Source: Pseudovirgaria hyperparasitica (lineage: Eukaryota > Ascomycota > Dothideomycetes > Acrospermales > Acrospermaceae). Taken from it: a stretch of DNA of 64,000 nucleotides. Position 1 is the stretch's first letter. Every line of letters starts with the position of its first letter. The stretch covers positions 692,075 through 756,074 of the forward strand of contig NW_022985566.1 in assembly GCF_010093815.1 (NCBI RefSeq). Reading direction: 5' to 3'. The position numbers and the translations under genes are program-made. The notes under the pieces are model-generated. The model ran no database searches. It was not told the origin of the DNA and worked only from the letters and a program-made list of their open reading frames with translations. Of the stretch, positions 53,457-64,000 are shown piece by piece.

Positions 53457-55328
53457 CTATTGCATTCGAGGGGCACGACCATTGTAGTTGATCCCGGGCG
53501 ACGCAGTGTAGTTTGCGAAGCAGTCATAGTTGAAGTCGATCTCAGCTGAACGCTTCTGTAGGACCGAAACCACGTTATCAAATGAGCACATCCCATGCGC
53601 ATCTGCGGGGCAGCCAGGGTAGGAGGCATTTATTGGAATCACGGCATCATTGCTATTACAGTGATTAGTTTTGGAATAGCTAGAGCGGACACATTCGAAG
53701 ATACGTACACAATAAACCTTATTTGCTTCGTCGGCTGGTATGCCGGGCACGAAAGGACCTGCGCCGTGAAGTGGGTAGCGAACGGCACCAGCTTACTTGC
53801 GCCAAAGGTGTTTTGCTGGCGATTACCTGCAGGGCTAAGAGGAGGACCATCGAACAACGCCGTCAGATTGAAAGCGGTTAGGGTGTCAAGAACGACGACT
53901 TCGTGGGTGGCGTCGGCATAGATGGATTGATTGAGAGGAAAGTACGTTGAAGAATTGTCAAAAGTCTCGTTGAGAGCGGACATTGGCCTGGGATATGTTT
54001 GCGTAAAGCGACCGATGTATTCATCGAGATAACCTTTGCCCTGAGCTGCAGAGACAGGAGAACCTGGTCCGTTGTTGTAGTAAAAGGACAAATCGTAGTA
54101 GTACTCGTAATTCAAGAAGTCCTGTTGGCTGAACAGCTTGCAAAAGGCCGAGTAGCCCAGCGCATGAGTTTCGTATGCACAAAGAGAAAGCATATTGATG
54201 ATATCTGAAGACGTGAAGTTGATGCCGGAGACCTGTACACATGCGTGAGCAATGATAGACCCTGTAGGCTTTGATAACTATAGATACCTGAGATTGGAGG
54301 CGCGCGATGGTCGCGTTGAAGGCATTAGCAGCGAATTGGTTCGCCACAGTGTTGCCAATGCTTCCTCGACCAGCTACATTGGAATTGGTGCAGATCTCAT
54401 ACGGCGCTCCTGAATTGTTGAGGCCTGGGGTCTCGACCAGAATCTCAATGCTGACCTCGTCGAGGTACTCAGGGACGCCAAAGAAGCCAGCAGCGAAATT
54501 TTCTGCCGTCTTCACCATGCGATCCTGGCTCTGGGTGCGAAACACTGGGAGTGCACCCTGTGCAGTGAAGTTGTTCAGGAGATGACCATAGAGCTCCCTG
54601 CCATGATCAGCATTGATTTATCAGAAGCCTGGAGAATAATAAACCTGTATGTAACACCCAGCATAAAGTTCTGACTGCGACCGAACGGCGTCAGCAGCTC
54701 AGCTCCGAGTTTGTAGGTCCAATCGGCCAAGAAAGCCAACTCCCCAGAAGCCGTAAGACCTGTCTTGGTTGCATTCACGATTCTCTGTGAGAAAGTACTG
54801 GGACCGGCACCACTAGTTGGGTATCGTGCGCCGTGGCGATAGAGGAGATGCACCTGGGTGATATCACAACCCTCCGGAGCAAGCGGGCTCGCATCGGGCA
54901 GACCATAGTCGGCAGAGCGCAGGCTGTACCATGGCGAAAGGTTGCCCCAGTACTTTGTGATATCGAAGCTGTCCTGAGCAGCAGTCTTGCCGTGAGGCTG
55001 AGGAGCGATCAATGGGAATTGATGGGCATCGCCTTCGTTATATGGGTAAGAGGGAGCAGTCTGCGCCGCATTTGGCTCTGCACCTGTCGGAGTCGGGCCC
55101 GGGTAGCCAACAATGGACTCAGGCGGGAAGAGTTGAGAATCTACATGTGCTGCAAAAAGTCAGAAGCTGCAAAAGGCTAACGAGGACATCTCATAGCTAC
55201 ATACTTCCCGAAGCTGGATATTCGTCGGTGGAGGTGTGACCGGCATATGAGGCCGCAGAGATGGCTGCAGCTGCTTGTGCATGGCTTGCAAGCAGGACGA
55301 GCAGGGCCGGAGTCAATTGGGACTTCAT
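53457..55328 (-). CDS. Secreted histidine acid phosphatase (phytase/acid phosphatase family)
   Basis: A secreted phosphomonoesterase of histidine phosphatase clade 2. Exons are 55328-55205, 55149-54645, 54597-54288, 54232-53709 and 53652-53457, giving 552 aa. The signal peptide is MKSQLTPALLVLLASHAQA. The catalytic RHGxRxP motif appears as LLYRHGARYPTSG, near residue 120. The second, proton-donor motif, usually His-Asp, reads His-Glu here (DATHEVVVLDTL). Several Asn-x-Ser/Thr sites suit secretion, and cysteine pairs are spread through the C-terminal half. The family hydrolyses phosphate esters, phytate in some members; substrate is not predictable. A TATA-like run lies about 120 bp upstream of the start (55449-55460). 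The introns are 47-56 nt. Confidence 0.92.
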
Positions 55329-56031
55329 CTTGACGTCGACGGCGTATTGTGGCCAGCCAGTCCGGATGCGACACCAAAGCTTGAAGCGACTTGGCAAATG
55401 CTTGAGCGAGAGCAGGTAGCTTCACCTCTATGGACGGCTGGGCATGAGTATATATTTATACACTGGGTATACAACAAACCTACGCAGAAATGGAAAAACA
55501 GTAGCCTATCACACACTTCTGTCGCTACATGTGCTAGGCACGCGGCTGATTCATAATGGGAGGATGGAAGGATGGAAGCTTTGGCTGTAGCGTTGTCTAC
55601 TTAACTTACTGTGGTTTGGCGTCTACATGGATGGATCCATTTTATTCAGACCCGTCAAGAGCTTTGATCATCAGTGTCAAGTCGTCAACATCATCTGTTT
55701 GTGTGAAGCGCTCGCTGGATGAGGGGTATAGACTTCAAGCAATTCAGCAATCTTCTCACGAGTAATCTCGCAAGCCAACAGCTCGCAAACAGCAGCCTGG
55801 CGCGAGGGATATCGCAACCTCGTAAGCAACTGGACATCGCCGGACAGTCCATCAGCACCACAATCAATCTGGAGATTGGAAGCTTGCCTGGGCCGCAACG
55901 TTGTGACAAGAGTCGTGTTGATCCCACGTGTGCAAGGTCGCGTCGTATAGTGACACAGAACACAAGGGGAATATGCATCATGACATCGTTCATTCGAGTC
56001 AGCAATGTGTCGAGGAGGTCTGAATCTAGCA
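55329..56031. other. Spacer between ketopantoate reductase end and phosphatase start
   Basis: About 700 bp with the phosphatase promoter, including a TATAAATATATA run (minus strand, 55449-55460). The rest holds overlapping minor frames that I regard as chance. Confidence 0.5.
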
Positions 56032-57158
56032 TCATATCTTCGATGTCTTCTGCTTGTGGCTGTTCTGTGCTCGCTGCCTCTGCGCCATTTTCAAGAGCGC
56101 ATACAAGCTCTGCATCCGTGCCATCTCCACATTATGCCTGCGCGCGACTTTCAAAGGATTGCCCAGAATCACTTCCAGCTCCATGGGCCTTCCAGCCTCC
56201 CAGTCGAGCAGCATACTGGGCTTGCCGCCTTTATTACGCTCGGTGCTCTTCAGTATGAGCTCTGGCTTGGCCAGAGACTCGGGAAACTCACGCCCAAGTA
56301 TCGCAGGAGCTGCTCTGAAGATTTCATCCATGACGCCCTTCAAATGCTCCCGGAGCTCTGGGTCCATGACCATATCTGCGTTGCCAACTCCTCCCGACAA
56401 CACAGCCGAAGGGTTCATGGCCGCGTTGATGCAGATTTTATGCCATCGGACCTGCTGTAGTTTGATCTCGTCATAGGCTTCTGCATCTCTCAGCTTTCCT
56501 ATTCTTGTCAACAGCTCCACCAAGTGCTCTACGTTCTCCGTGCCTCTGCGCACAAGCTCCACGCTCTCGTGTGTCCTCCCACCCAGGCCGTCCGAGTATG
56601 GTCCCATGCTAATCCGAGTCCATTTGTTCTGTTTGATCAGGCCATGCTCAATCTGCTCTACACTCGCTATCGTGACAGCGCTGACAATTGGATTTGCGGG
56701 AAACCTGCTCCTGTGTGCCTCCTCGACCCCAACACCGTTTTGGATAAGCACTATACAAGTCTTGCCGTCTGCACTTTTTCGCACTAGGGGCTCTATATCC
56801 TTTGAATCATCTGTGACTTCTGGGAGAGCTTTCGTTGTCACGACGACATAGTCCCAGCCGTTCGCAGGGGCTTTGGGCGACTCGGCGGCAGCTAATATTG
56901 ATGAGTAGACTTCGTGTGGACTGAAGTGGTAGTCGCCAAAGGAGCGAGTTCGCAGACTGACGCCAGATTTTGCGATAGTAGGGTAGTTCGAGCGACAGAC
57001 CAACGATACGTAGACCTTGGAGGCAGGCTGTATGAAGTTGTTAGCAATGCGACCGGATGTTTATAGGGTGGAATACGAACGTCATGCAGTCTGCTGGCAT
57101 AGAAGCAACCAATCGCGCCAGCGCCAACGAACAGGATATTGCAAGCGCCTCCGGACAT
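56032..57158 (-). CDS. PAN5: 2-dehydropantoate 2-reductase (ketopantoate reductase)
   Basis: Reduces ketopantoate to pantoate with NADPH, an early step in pantothenate and CoA synthesis. Exons are 57158-57081 and 57027-56032, giving 357 aa. The nucleotide-binding loop is VGAGAIGCFYASRL, residues 11-24. Catalytic-lysine region VVTTKALPEV and the block KICINAAMNPSAVLSGGVGN place it in the ApbA/PanE family. ELEVILGNPLKVARRHNVE is the conserved C-terminal block. Fungi carry several paralogues of this family, and some act on other 2-keto acids, so the exact substrate is probable rather than certain. The last 25 residues are rich in Gln and Lys. It is divergent from the LOT5-type gene. Confidence 0.9.
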
Positions 57159-57405
57159 AACACTTGCGACTTTTGAGCTTGGGGAGTGGTTTACGAAAGA
57201 CTAAAGACTGCCAGTGAGGCATTCATGTTGACTATCGCGCCCACCACGTACCGAGGCTTACATGCTCGAGCTCGCCCCAAGATCCTCCAGCACCCGCCAA
57301 AACTAGTCTCGAAGTAGGCTGGTCTGGGGACAACAGCTCTTTCGAAGCTTTTTATATACCACAATTATTTCTACGTTCGCAAACAACCCTCACCAGCACG
57401 ATACC
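57159..57405. promoter_or_regulatory. Divergent promoter region with TATA box for the LOT5-type gene
   Basis: 247 bp between divergent genes. A TTTATATA box at about 57351-57358 lies some 50 bp upstream of the LOT5-type ATG, and the start context ACCATGG is near ideal. This is the clearest core promoter in the window. Confidence 0.55.
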
Positions 57406-58349
57406 ATGGCTCTCCAGACAATCCTAACCAAGCCCACCGTCGAGACCTACCTGTCACTGGCCGAGCATCAAGGCCAAACCCCTGGCACATTTTATGGGGG
57501 GAAGCCCGTCCTCTACCACCACTGCGCTGGAGCCGATATCCTCATCGCACACGACGAGCTCGAGTCCCACCCTGCAATCGTGAGTCTTGCCAAAGCCATT
57601 TCAAATGGTGCAGCTGCACACGGTGAGGCCGGGTCGGCGAAAGCAATAATTAGCGGTGTGGACGTCTGGGTCAATTCAGAGTATGTTATGACATATCACA
57701 GAGACCCATCTCAAGCCCCAAAGACTAACAAGCACACATCAGGAATCTCGCGCTCTTCTCTAATTCTTCAAAAAGTGGCGTGTCTATCCCGTACCCGGCC
57801 GTCGCTCTCCACGCCTTGCAGATTATCTCCGACAGCGCCACCCCAGATTCCGCAAGAGAAGCTCTACTCATGCACATCAGCCTAAATGACACCAGCATGG
57901 CCAATGCCGACGAAGACTACCAAATGCTCGAAATCAGTATCGTCCCGGCAGCCCCCTCCGACGACGTGTCTGCCGCAGCACCCGAAGCCCCCGCTCTCGA
58001 CGCGCCGAGTACATCTGCGCGAGGAGGCAGCAACTCGCGCACGCCCGCACGCATCCTCTTCAACGCAGTCTCAGCCTGTGCTGATCTGCACCCCGACCCA
58101 CAATCAGATGATGACGAAGAGGGAGAAGAGGAAGACACAGCCCCTGGGGCAAGCGGATGGATCACAGCCGAAAATGCTGACCAGTACTTCGATGAAGACG
58201 GACAATTCGTGGGCCAACAGATTCTCGGTCCCGGTGCCGGAACAGTTCGAGCAAGAGACGAGGATGGTCGAGATGCAGACGAGGCGGAAGTGCAAGATGG
58301 CGGTGAGGCATTCGCGGACGTCGATGCGAAATGGAGGAGGACAGACTGA
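57406..58349 (+). CDS. LOT5: LOT5/ICln-type protein (regulator of volume decrease domain)
   Basis: A member of the ICln/Lot5 (Voldacs) family, PH-like proteins linked to cell-volume response and, for ICln, to spliceosomal Sm-protein assembly. Exons are 57406-57680 and 57743-58349, giving 293 aa. The PH-like domain shows GADILIAHDELESHPAIVSL, GVDVWVNSE joined to NLALFSNSSKSG, then VSIPYPAVALHALQI. The C-terminal half is acidic, with a typical ICln-like acidic run (DDDEEGEEED) and the conserved GWITAENADQYFDEDGQFVG. The intron has 62 nt. In budding yeast LOT5 is of unknown role and expression rises in the cold; the fungal role is not settled. Confidence 0.88.
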
Positions 58350-59057
58350 ACAGTACGAGTGGATTCATCTGTCTCCGGTGCATCATATTCCCGTAACAGA
58401 GGCCGAGTACCTACCACGAGCGATGCCATGCAACAGCAGTCCGTTCCACCCTGCCGTTTTCCGTATTTTGTTCACGGAGCTCGGCGGGAGTAGTAGAGAC
58501 CACATGCACGACCGGCAGTACATCTGCAACTACCACCAAACGCAACATCGATCAAACCGACTTTGCGCAACGCGATGCATGTACTGTAGATGACGTACAC
58601 ACGTGGATCTATTTACACTCTACCTAGGCACCACGAGGATAATTAGTTTCACTAACTACGAATAGCTAGTTGAGTATTACTGAATGAGGGGTCTACCCTA
58701 AACAACCCCGCGCGGCACAGTTCAAGGTTCAAGGGGTCTCCGCAATACACGTTCTTGTATACTGATATCTAATATGCACGTCAAGGAACATCTTAAATTC
58801 CAATCGAGATCCGTCTCCTCCACAACATTGCTTGAACTCTATAATCCGTGCCCCAACACGAAAGCGTAACATATCGTAACCGGAGGATTATACCCACACA
58901 ATAAATTTAAATAACCCTCCCTCCCCAACATTCATTGCTCTTGTTTTGAATCTCACATTCCAACCTCGACAACTGGTGTATAATATTATCTCTCTATTGC
59001 CTCGTTTCTTATTTTATTTCCTCGCAATCGCTCGTCTCACGACCCTGTATATCTACT
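58350..59057. promoter_or_regulatory. Promoter region of the PI-PLC X-domain gene
   Basis: About 700 bp between two genes on the same strand. An AT-rich TATA-like run near 58899-58912 lies about 150 bp upstream of the PLC-like ATG. Nothing else recognised. Confidence 0.4.
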
Positions 59058-60600
59058 ATGGGTCTGCGCGAGTACACATACACGGCATGGCCTGTCAAGA
59101 TCATCAACAAGACAAGTGCCAGAATCACATTCGACCGCGCTGAGGGATCAGACTGGCAGGCGAATGGTCGAGACATAGACGCCAACTGCGACAGCGGCGA
59201 TGCATTTGTCTTCAAAGCTCCGAACAAAATATTGCAGAGACGCTGGGGTACGACGGCATCCCTCATACAACACATCCTTCTCTGAGCTAACAAATATGCC
59301 CCCTCAACAGGTTGGCTCGCATTCACATATCGCCCCAACGACAGCCGCAACGTAGTCGAGTTCCGCACCTATTGCTACTTTAAAGCCGACGACACAGTCA
59401 CAGAGAGCGGCGCCTGCATCGCGCCTCACAGTGCCTTCGCGGACGACAACCCACTGCCTGCCCGCTCTTGCGGCCGCACAAGCACCATCGACGGGCCCGC
59501 TTCGCACGAGCTGTGCTTCGAGTTTACTGACAGCGACTTCCAGGCGCATGTGTTTGCGGGGCCAAACTGGATGGGGTCGTTCTGCGACGCGCACCCGGAC
59601 GCAGCCCGCTGGTCGGTAGCGAAATGGCATCTACCCGGCTCCCACGACACGGCGACATATGGAAAAGGCACGTTCCCGACGAATGCGTTCCGGTGGAACT
59701 GGAACTGTCAGGCGAAGAATGTGCATGAGCAGTTGCTTGCCGGGGCGCGCTTCTTGGACCTGCGGTTTGGCATTGAGAGTGATGGACATTGGTGGCCGTG
59801 CCATGGCATTGCGTACAAGACGGGCGATAGACTGGAGCTGAGCAATGGTGTCAACGAGCAGGCGCCGTCAATCTTAGGCCAGATTTTGCAATTTACAGCC
59901 ACAAGCACGATGGAGATTGTGATTATAAATTTTGCGGTCAATTCCGATCGTCAGAACGATACGTTCTGGCAGCCTGTTCTGGAGGCGTTCAAGGATATCG
60001 CGTTTCCTGTGCCGGGCGATTGGCCGACGTGTGAAGCGGCACGAAATAGCGGGAAGAAGCTAATCATATTTGGCGGGCAAGATCCTGAAAAGGTTTTTGG
60101 TGAAGGAGACCCAATGCGAGATTTGTACTCGAGATTGGTATGGCGGACGCGTGCACCGCTTTGGCTTGGATCGCCGTATACTGATCCTGACTGGCAAACG
60201 ACTGGTAAGCTTCAGAGGTCACACGAGAAGTCAAACTGACGATCATCTCGATCCCAACAAACCGATCACCTACACAGAAAACTGGATGAATGGGAACAAT
60301 GCAACACTCGAGAGAGCTGGGGTGTGGAATGCGCAGTGCCAACTGACACCCCCTGGGCTACCACCACCACCTCCCGATCCGGCCGGCTCACCTTCTCGGC
60401 TTGCTGCTATTGTAGGAGTCCTTTGAGTCTCCAATGTGATATACGAGTACCGCTAACATGTTCTGCAGATGAATCCCTGGATCAAGAACAATCTTTTGAC
60501 GAGACCAGCCTGGATAGATAGGGCGAACATCATGATGGTGGATTTCGTTGCTGAAGATATCATGCTCCCAATCGCGAGCATCAATTTCAAAAAGGTCTGA
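59058..60600 (+). CDS. PI-PLC X-domain protein with unassigned N-terminal domain
   Basis: A protein with a phosphatidylinositol-specific phospholipase C X domain. Exons are 59058-59247, 59311-60204, 60278-60411 and 60469-60600, giving 449 aa. The X domain starts near residue 165 with the catalytic His in WHLPGSHDTATYG, then FLDLRFGIESDGHWWPCHG (second His) and MEIVIINFAV. Near the end lie the usual IDRANIMMVDFV and a short tail. The first 155 residues form a separate part with KIINKTSARITF and several Cys, giving a beta-sandwich look that resembles, but does not clearly match, small carbohydrate- or lipid-binding domains. No signal peptide is evident. Such proteins cleave inositol lipids or are inactive relatives. 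The catalytic histidines are present; activity is not proven. Confidence 0.85.
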
Positions 60601-62395
60601 GAACTTGTTCCAGCAAGCCTTGTCGTGGCGAGGCCTCGACATTAAATAATAGGGACTTTGACCGCACCATGAAAGAACGAAGTGTGGATTTCGACAGGAT
60701 GTTTTGAGAGCACCTAACTTTCGCTAACATAGAGAAGAATCGTTGGCTCATTCTCAGTCCTCCATGTTTTCCCTTGCAACTAGATCCTTGAGGTAGCCTC
60801 AAACGCTCTTTCGCTGCGCATTCTCCTTGCAATCTCCATGCCTGAAAACTACTAGGTATACGGTCAGCTAGACCGTACGCCACACAAGCATATATCCCCC
60901 TGCCCTAAGTACGCACAGACCGTGCCATGGTGACACTCTCGCTGTTATACACACCGAACTCGGCCGACATTTCCTAGAAGTCTTGCATGTCATTCTGCCA
61001 TTGAGATTCATTACTGTTCGTGGTTCGACAGCATATATGCTCAATCGATGCCATTTAGCTCCCGAGACTTCCATCAGTCTGTACAGTCCTGATGCATAAA
61101 TTACAGTTCAATCACGCGTGCTAGTTCTCGGTCCTGGTCAGAGTCCAGTATGGAGTAGAACAGTATTCCTTTGGGTTGGTGGCTTGTCGTACCTGCAGAC
61201 TATACAAGGTGCACAGCCGTGAATTTGAGGTCTCAAAAGGAGGGAATATGACGCAATGGAAAGCTCCTGCTCGCCAAATGGGTTGGAAAACATCGAAGAG
61301 AACTTTCCCATCTCATGACTCTATCCCTTGTGTGCCAGGACCTTGGACAGGGTGCTGTGGAATTTCTGGAAAGACCTGGGTCCAAAATTGGGTCTTAACC
61401 GTCCATACTTACACTTCCGTGCGCTACACTCGTCGCCGCGAGGGTGACGGACAGGGGTTGGCTATTGCGGCTATGTGAGTAATTCTACTCGTCGTCGCTT
61501 GTCACCGATGCAGTAAGTGGTGTGTTTAATATTTTTGACAGGGCATATATATATCCCTGCTACGCTACCCCGCTAGTTCAGCTCAGAGCCTCGATGGGCG
61601 TGGTGTGCGGTAGCCCGTAATGTTGTTTTGGGAGTGACAAATTGTGTAAAATGATGGAGTATAGCACCAACGGATCCATGAAGAAGAGCCAGGACGTCGA
61701 TGGCCTTAGCGCAGAAAGTGCGAAACTGGAGGGATGCAGATGCGACGCCATTACTACGTCGAGCCACAAACTTACCGTCTCCATGGTTGAAGGGAGGACA
61801 GAATCCTGGCTTGTGTTAGCCATGTACACTTGCTGTGCCCCATCAGATGCTAGGACAGATTCTCGAAAGGAGATACTCTTCCTTCCTCTAAACGCATCCA
61901 TTGCAAGACGGTTGAACAAAGTAAGCCTTTTGTGACACACGAATGTTATCGAGCTGGTGTGACAAGCATTTGGCGAAGAAGGGATTCGAGGAAACAACGA
62001 GCGCGTCGTTTCCAAGGCGGCAAACCCGAGTCAAAGTGCATCTATGCGAGTCAGTGGCGTCGCGCTTGGGATGGGAAACGTGGGAAACGATGTCTAGATA
62101 GGAAAAGACAATCTGCATGTCATTGTTAGCGCTCATTGGACTTCGATGGGTGGAATAATAGTACTTGCTAACATAGCAATAACAGAGCGATCTTATTACA
62201 TGGCCGTGGGTCTAGGTCCACAACGCCATGGCGAGTAGGTCTGCGGGAATTCATGTGTCAGACATCAGATGAATCCTAATCCGTGGCCTCTGGTGGTAGA
62301 GGCCGTTCTACACGGCTCAAGAACCGGGCCTGCCGATAGTAAGGTGTATACTTATGGTTAGCTCCGCTTATATGATAGTATATCTCGAATAGTAA
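60601..62395. other. Gene-free flank left of the AT block
   Basis: No supportable gene. A perfect 7-bp stem with a GGTGGT loop occurs at 62285-62304, just before base composition shifts to the AT block. Short open frames on both strands lack motifs. Confidence 0.55.
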
Positions 62396-62401
62396 TAGCT
62401 C

Positions 62402-62843
62402 AAGTATAATAGTATTTATTCTTTATATAGTATATTTATATTTATTAAAAAAATCTTATATCTAATAGATTATCTATGTTTAGTAATTCTATTTATTACT
62501 ATTTTTTATATATTACTACTATAAATAGAATAGAATATTAAAAAGTATAAAAGAAAGTATCTCTTAAATACTATTATTTATAATAATTAGTATTATAGTA
62601 AATATATATAAAATAGTTACTCTAGATATTATATAAATATAAACTCTATTATCTATAGATATTCTTAAATTATAAATAACTCTATTTTATAAGTATTATA
62701 AGTAGCTTATTTATATTCTAATTCTACTAGTATAGTTAACTAATATACTTTTATAACTAGAATTAATATAGATATCTCTAGAATTATAGAAAGATACTAA
62801 GCTAATTAATATCTAATACTTAGCTTATATAACTACTCTTTAT
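62402..62843. repeat. AT-rich block with a strong RIP signature
   Basis: About 440 bp of extreme AT content. In this span I count no CpA, no CpG and a single TpG (at 62477), while TpA is very common. This is the pattern left by repeat-induced point mutation on duplicated DNA. The source repeat cannot be named. It looks like a fossil of some repeated element. Confidence 0.75.
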
Positions 62844-64000
62844 TATGTAAAATTCCTATGATAAAAATAGCTTTGACTTCTCCTTGTTCTAACCAGAGCG
62901 AGCCTACTGTATTTAAGGGAACTGATCCGAGTGAATACGACAGGGTTCTGAATCCGGAAGAGGCTGGGGGCTCATGGAAAAACACTGTCAAAGCGTGGGT
63001 AAATATAACTAACGAACAAGCGCAGATGGAGTTGAAGTAGTATGTATGTACCTAGGAACAAGGGAGGGAGACGTCAATGGCGCGCGGGAGCATAAGTGGA
63101 CTGGGACCTGCCTTCCCGGATCTGCCAAGCTATTTCCGGCTTGCGTTCCTTCCCTGACCATTGGCTTAGACAGACGCCCTCTGCTCCGGAGCACACTGCC
63201 ATCTGCAGCCTGTCTTATCCTGTCTTGTCCGCCGACTCACCCCCGCTCCTTGTTTTATTTGCTCTTACGAACAGAGTACTTGCAACTCATGCAGTCAGTG
63301 TACAAGCTTTACTGGTCTCGTTCCTACAGGCTACCTGTCGTAGGGCTCTTCTGGGCACCGTGTCGTCGGGCCGAAGGAGGGGGGGGGAGGGGGGCTAATA
63401 AGCTTTCAGAATCCACTGGACCCGCAGAAATATGCATGTACAGGTGTGAGCGGAGATGTTGATGCTGATATGTATCAGCTTTGTATATGAGTACGAGTGT
63501 CGACACCTTCTTCCATGGCTGGTCATGTTTCAGCAGTCTGTGTGTTCTCAGGGCTATTAGTCTCTTGGAGACACCAGGGCGATCGTAGCGCTACTTGTTG
63601 ATTTCGAGGCAGCGAGTCATCCTGGCTAGGCCCGAGCCGGCCGGTTTGCGTGCTCCAAACCGTACTAAAACGGCATCAGAATAGCGTCTTGGTGGTCCAA
63701 CCATAGATCTGTACTGCCCGACGGGGAAGGTTGTCCACCCGCGTAGTCGGCCGTCCCCTGCTCAGCGCACTTGTGCGTGTCTCATGCGGCAGTTGAAGGA
63801 TCCAAGTAGTTGAAGGAAAAGCTGGTGATACATTTACACCATCCCGACTGTCTGGTCAGCCCTGGGCTTTCTTTCGAGGTCCAGGGGAGGTGAGCAAGCC
63901 CAGGCTTCGTACATATTTGTGCGGACTTGCTGTCTCTCTTGTTTAAAATTATTGCTCTTCGACAGTCCATCTCCTACTCAATCTTTCTGTCATCACTCAT
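62844..64000. other. Gene-free right flank
   Basis: Ordinary base composition returns at about 62.85 kb. A G-rich run at 63376-63394 could form a G-quadruplex. A 60-codon frame at 62858-63040 has no motif and is not called. No gene is supported to the window end. Confidence 0.5.

Noticed and set aside
62858-63040. A 60-codon frame beside the AT block
   Set aside because: Too short, no known motif; could be a remnant but nothing supports it.

Overview
The window is nuclear DNA of a filamentous ascomycete (Pezizomycotina). The genes are broken by many 36-130 nt GT-AG introns. The products include fungal-type proteins such as a PDR multidrug transporter, a TRK potassium transporter, homoaconitase for lysine and a GPI mannosyltransferase. 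One block, at about 62.4-62.84 kb, has almost no CpA, TpG or CpG, as repeat-induced point mutation (RIP) leaves behind. A dothideomycete is a reasonable guess, but only an inference.

Layout. From 0.65 to 5.5 kb lies a PDR-type ABC transporter (minus), with dense microsatellites in its 3' flank. From 5.5 to 16.96 kb there is a gene-poor stretch of more than 11 kb with simple repeats and decayed sequence. A compact gene-rich block follows from 16.96 to 60.6 kb: FAL1-type RNA helicase (minus), USP7/Ubp15-type deubiquitinase (minus), mitochondrial dehydrogenase kinase (plus), a 719-residue unknown protein (plus), TRK potassium transporter (plus), the cleavage factor CFIm25 (plus), dephospho-CoA kinase (plus), an acidic unknown protein (plus), a secreted Ser/Thr/Asn-rich protein (minus), GPI18 (minus), VPS54 (plus), homoaconitase LYS4 (minus), acetoacetyl-CoA synthetase (plus), a MYND zinc-finger protein (minus), a secreted histidine acid phosphatase (minus), ketopantoate reductase (minus), a LOT5/ICln-type protein (plus) and a PI-PLC X-domain protein (plus). 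The last 3.4 kb has no supportable gene and contains the RIP-like AT block.

The neighbours are mostly unrelated housekeeping genes and do not form a biosynthetic cluster. Some loose links exist. Ketopantoate reductase and dephospho-CoA kinase are early and late steps of CoA synthesis. LYS4 and acetoacetyl-CoA synthetase share a 624-bp divergent promoter region. VPS54 and GPI18 also share a divergent intergenic region. I worked out the exon models by hand from splice sites and reading-frame continuity; all sum to whole codons. I see no CRISPR array, no rRNA, and no intact transposon or virus-like element. The least explained features are two tRNA-like Pol III-type loci at about 49.8 and 51.0 kb, a diverged three-copy repeat near 11.1-11.6 kb, the 719-residue unknown protein, and the N-terminal part of the PI-PLC-like protein.
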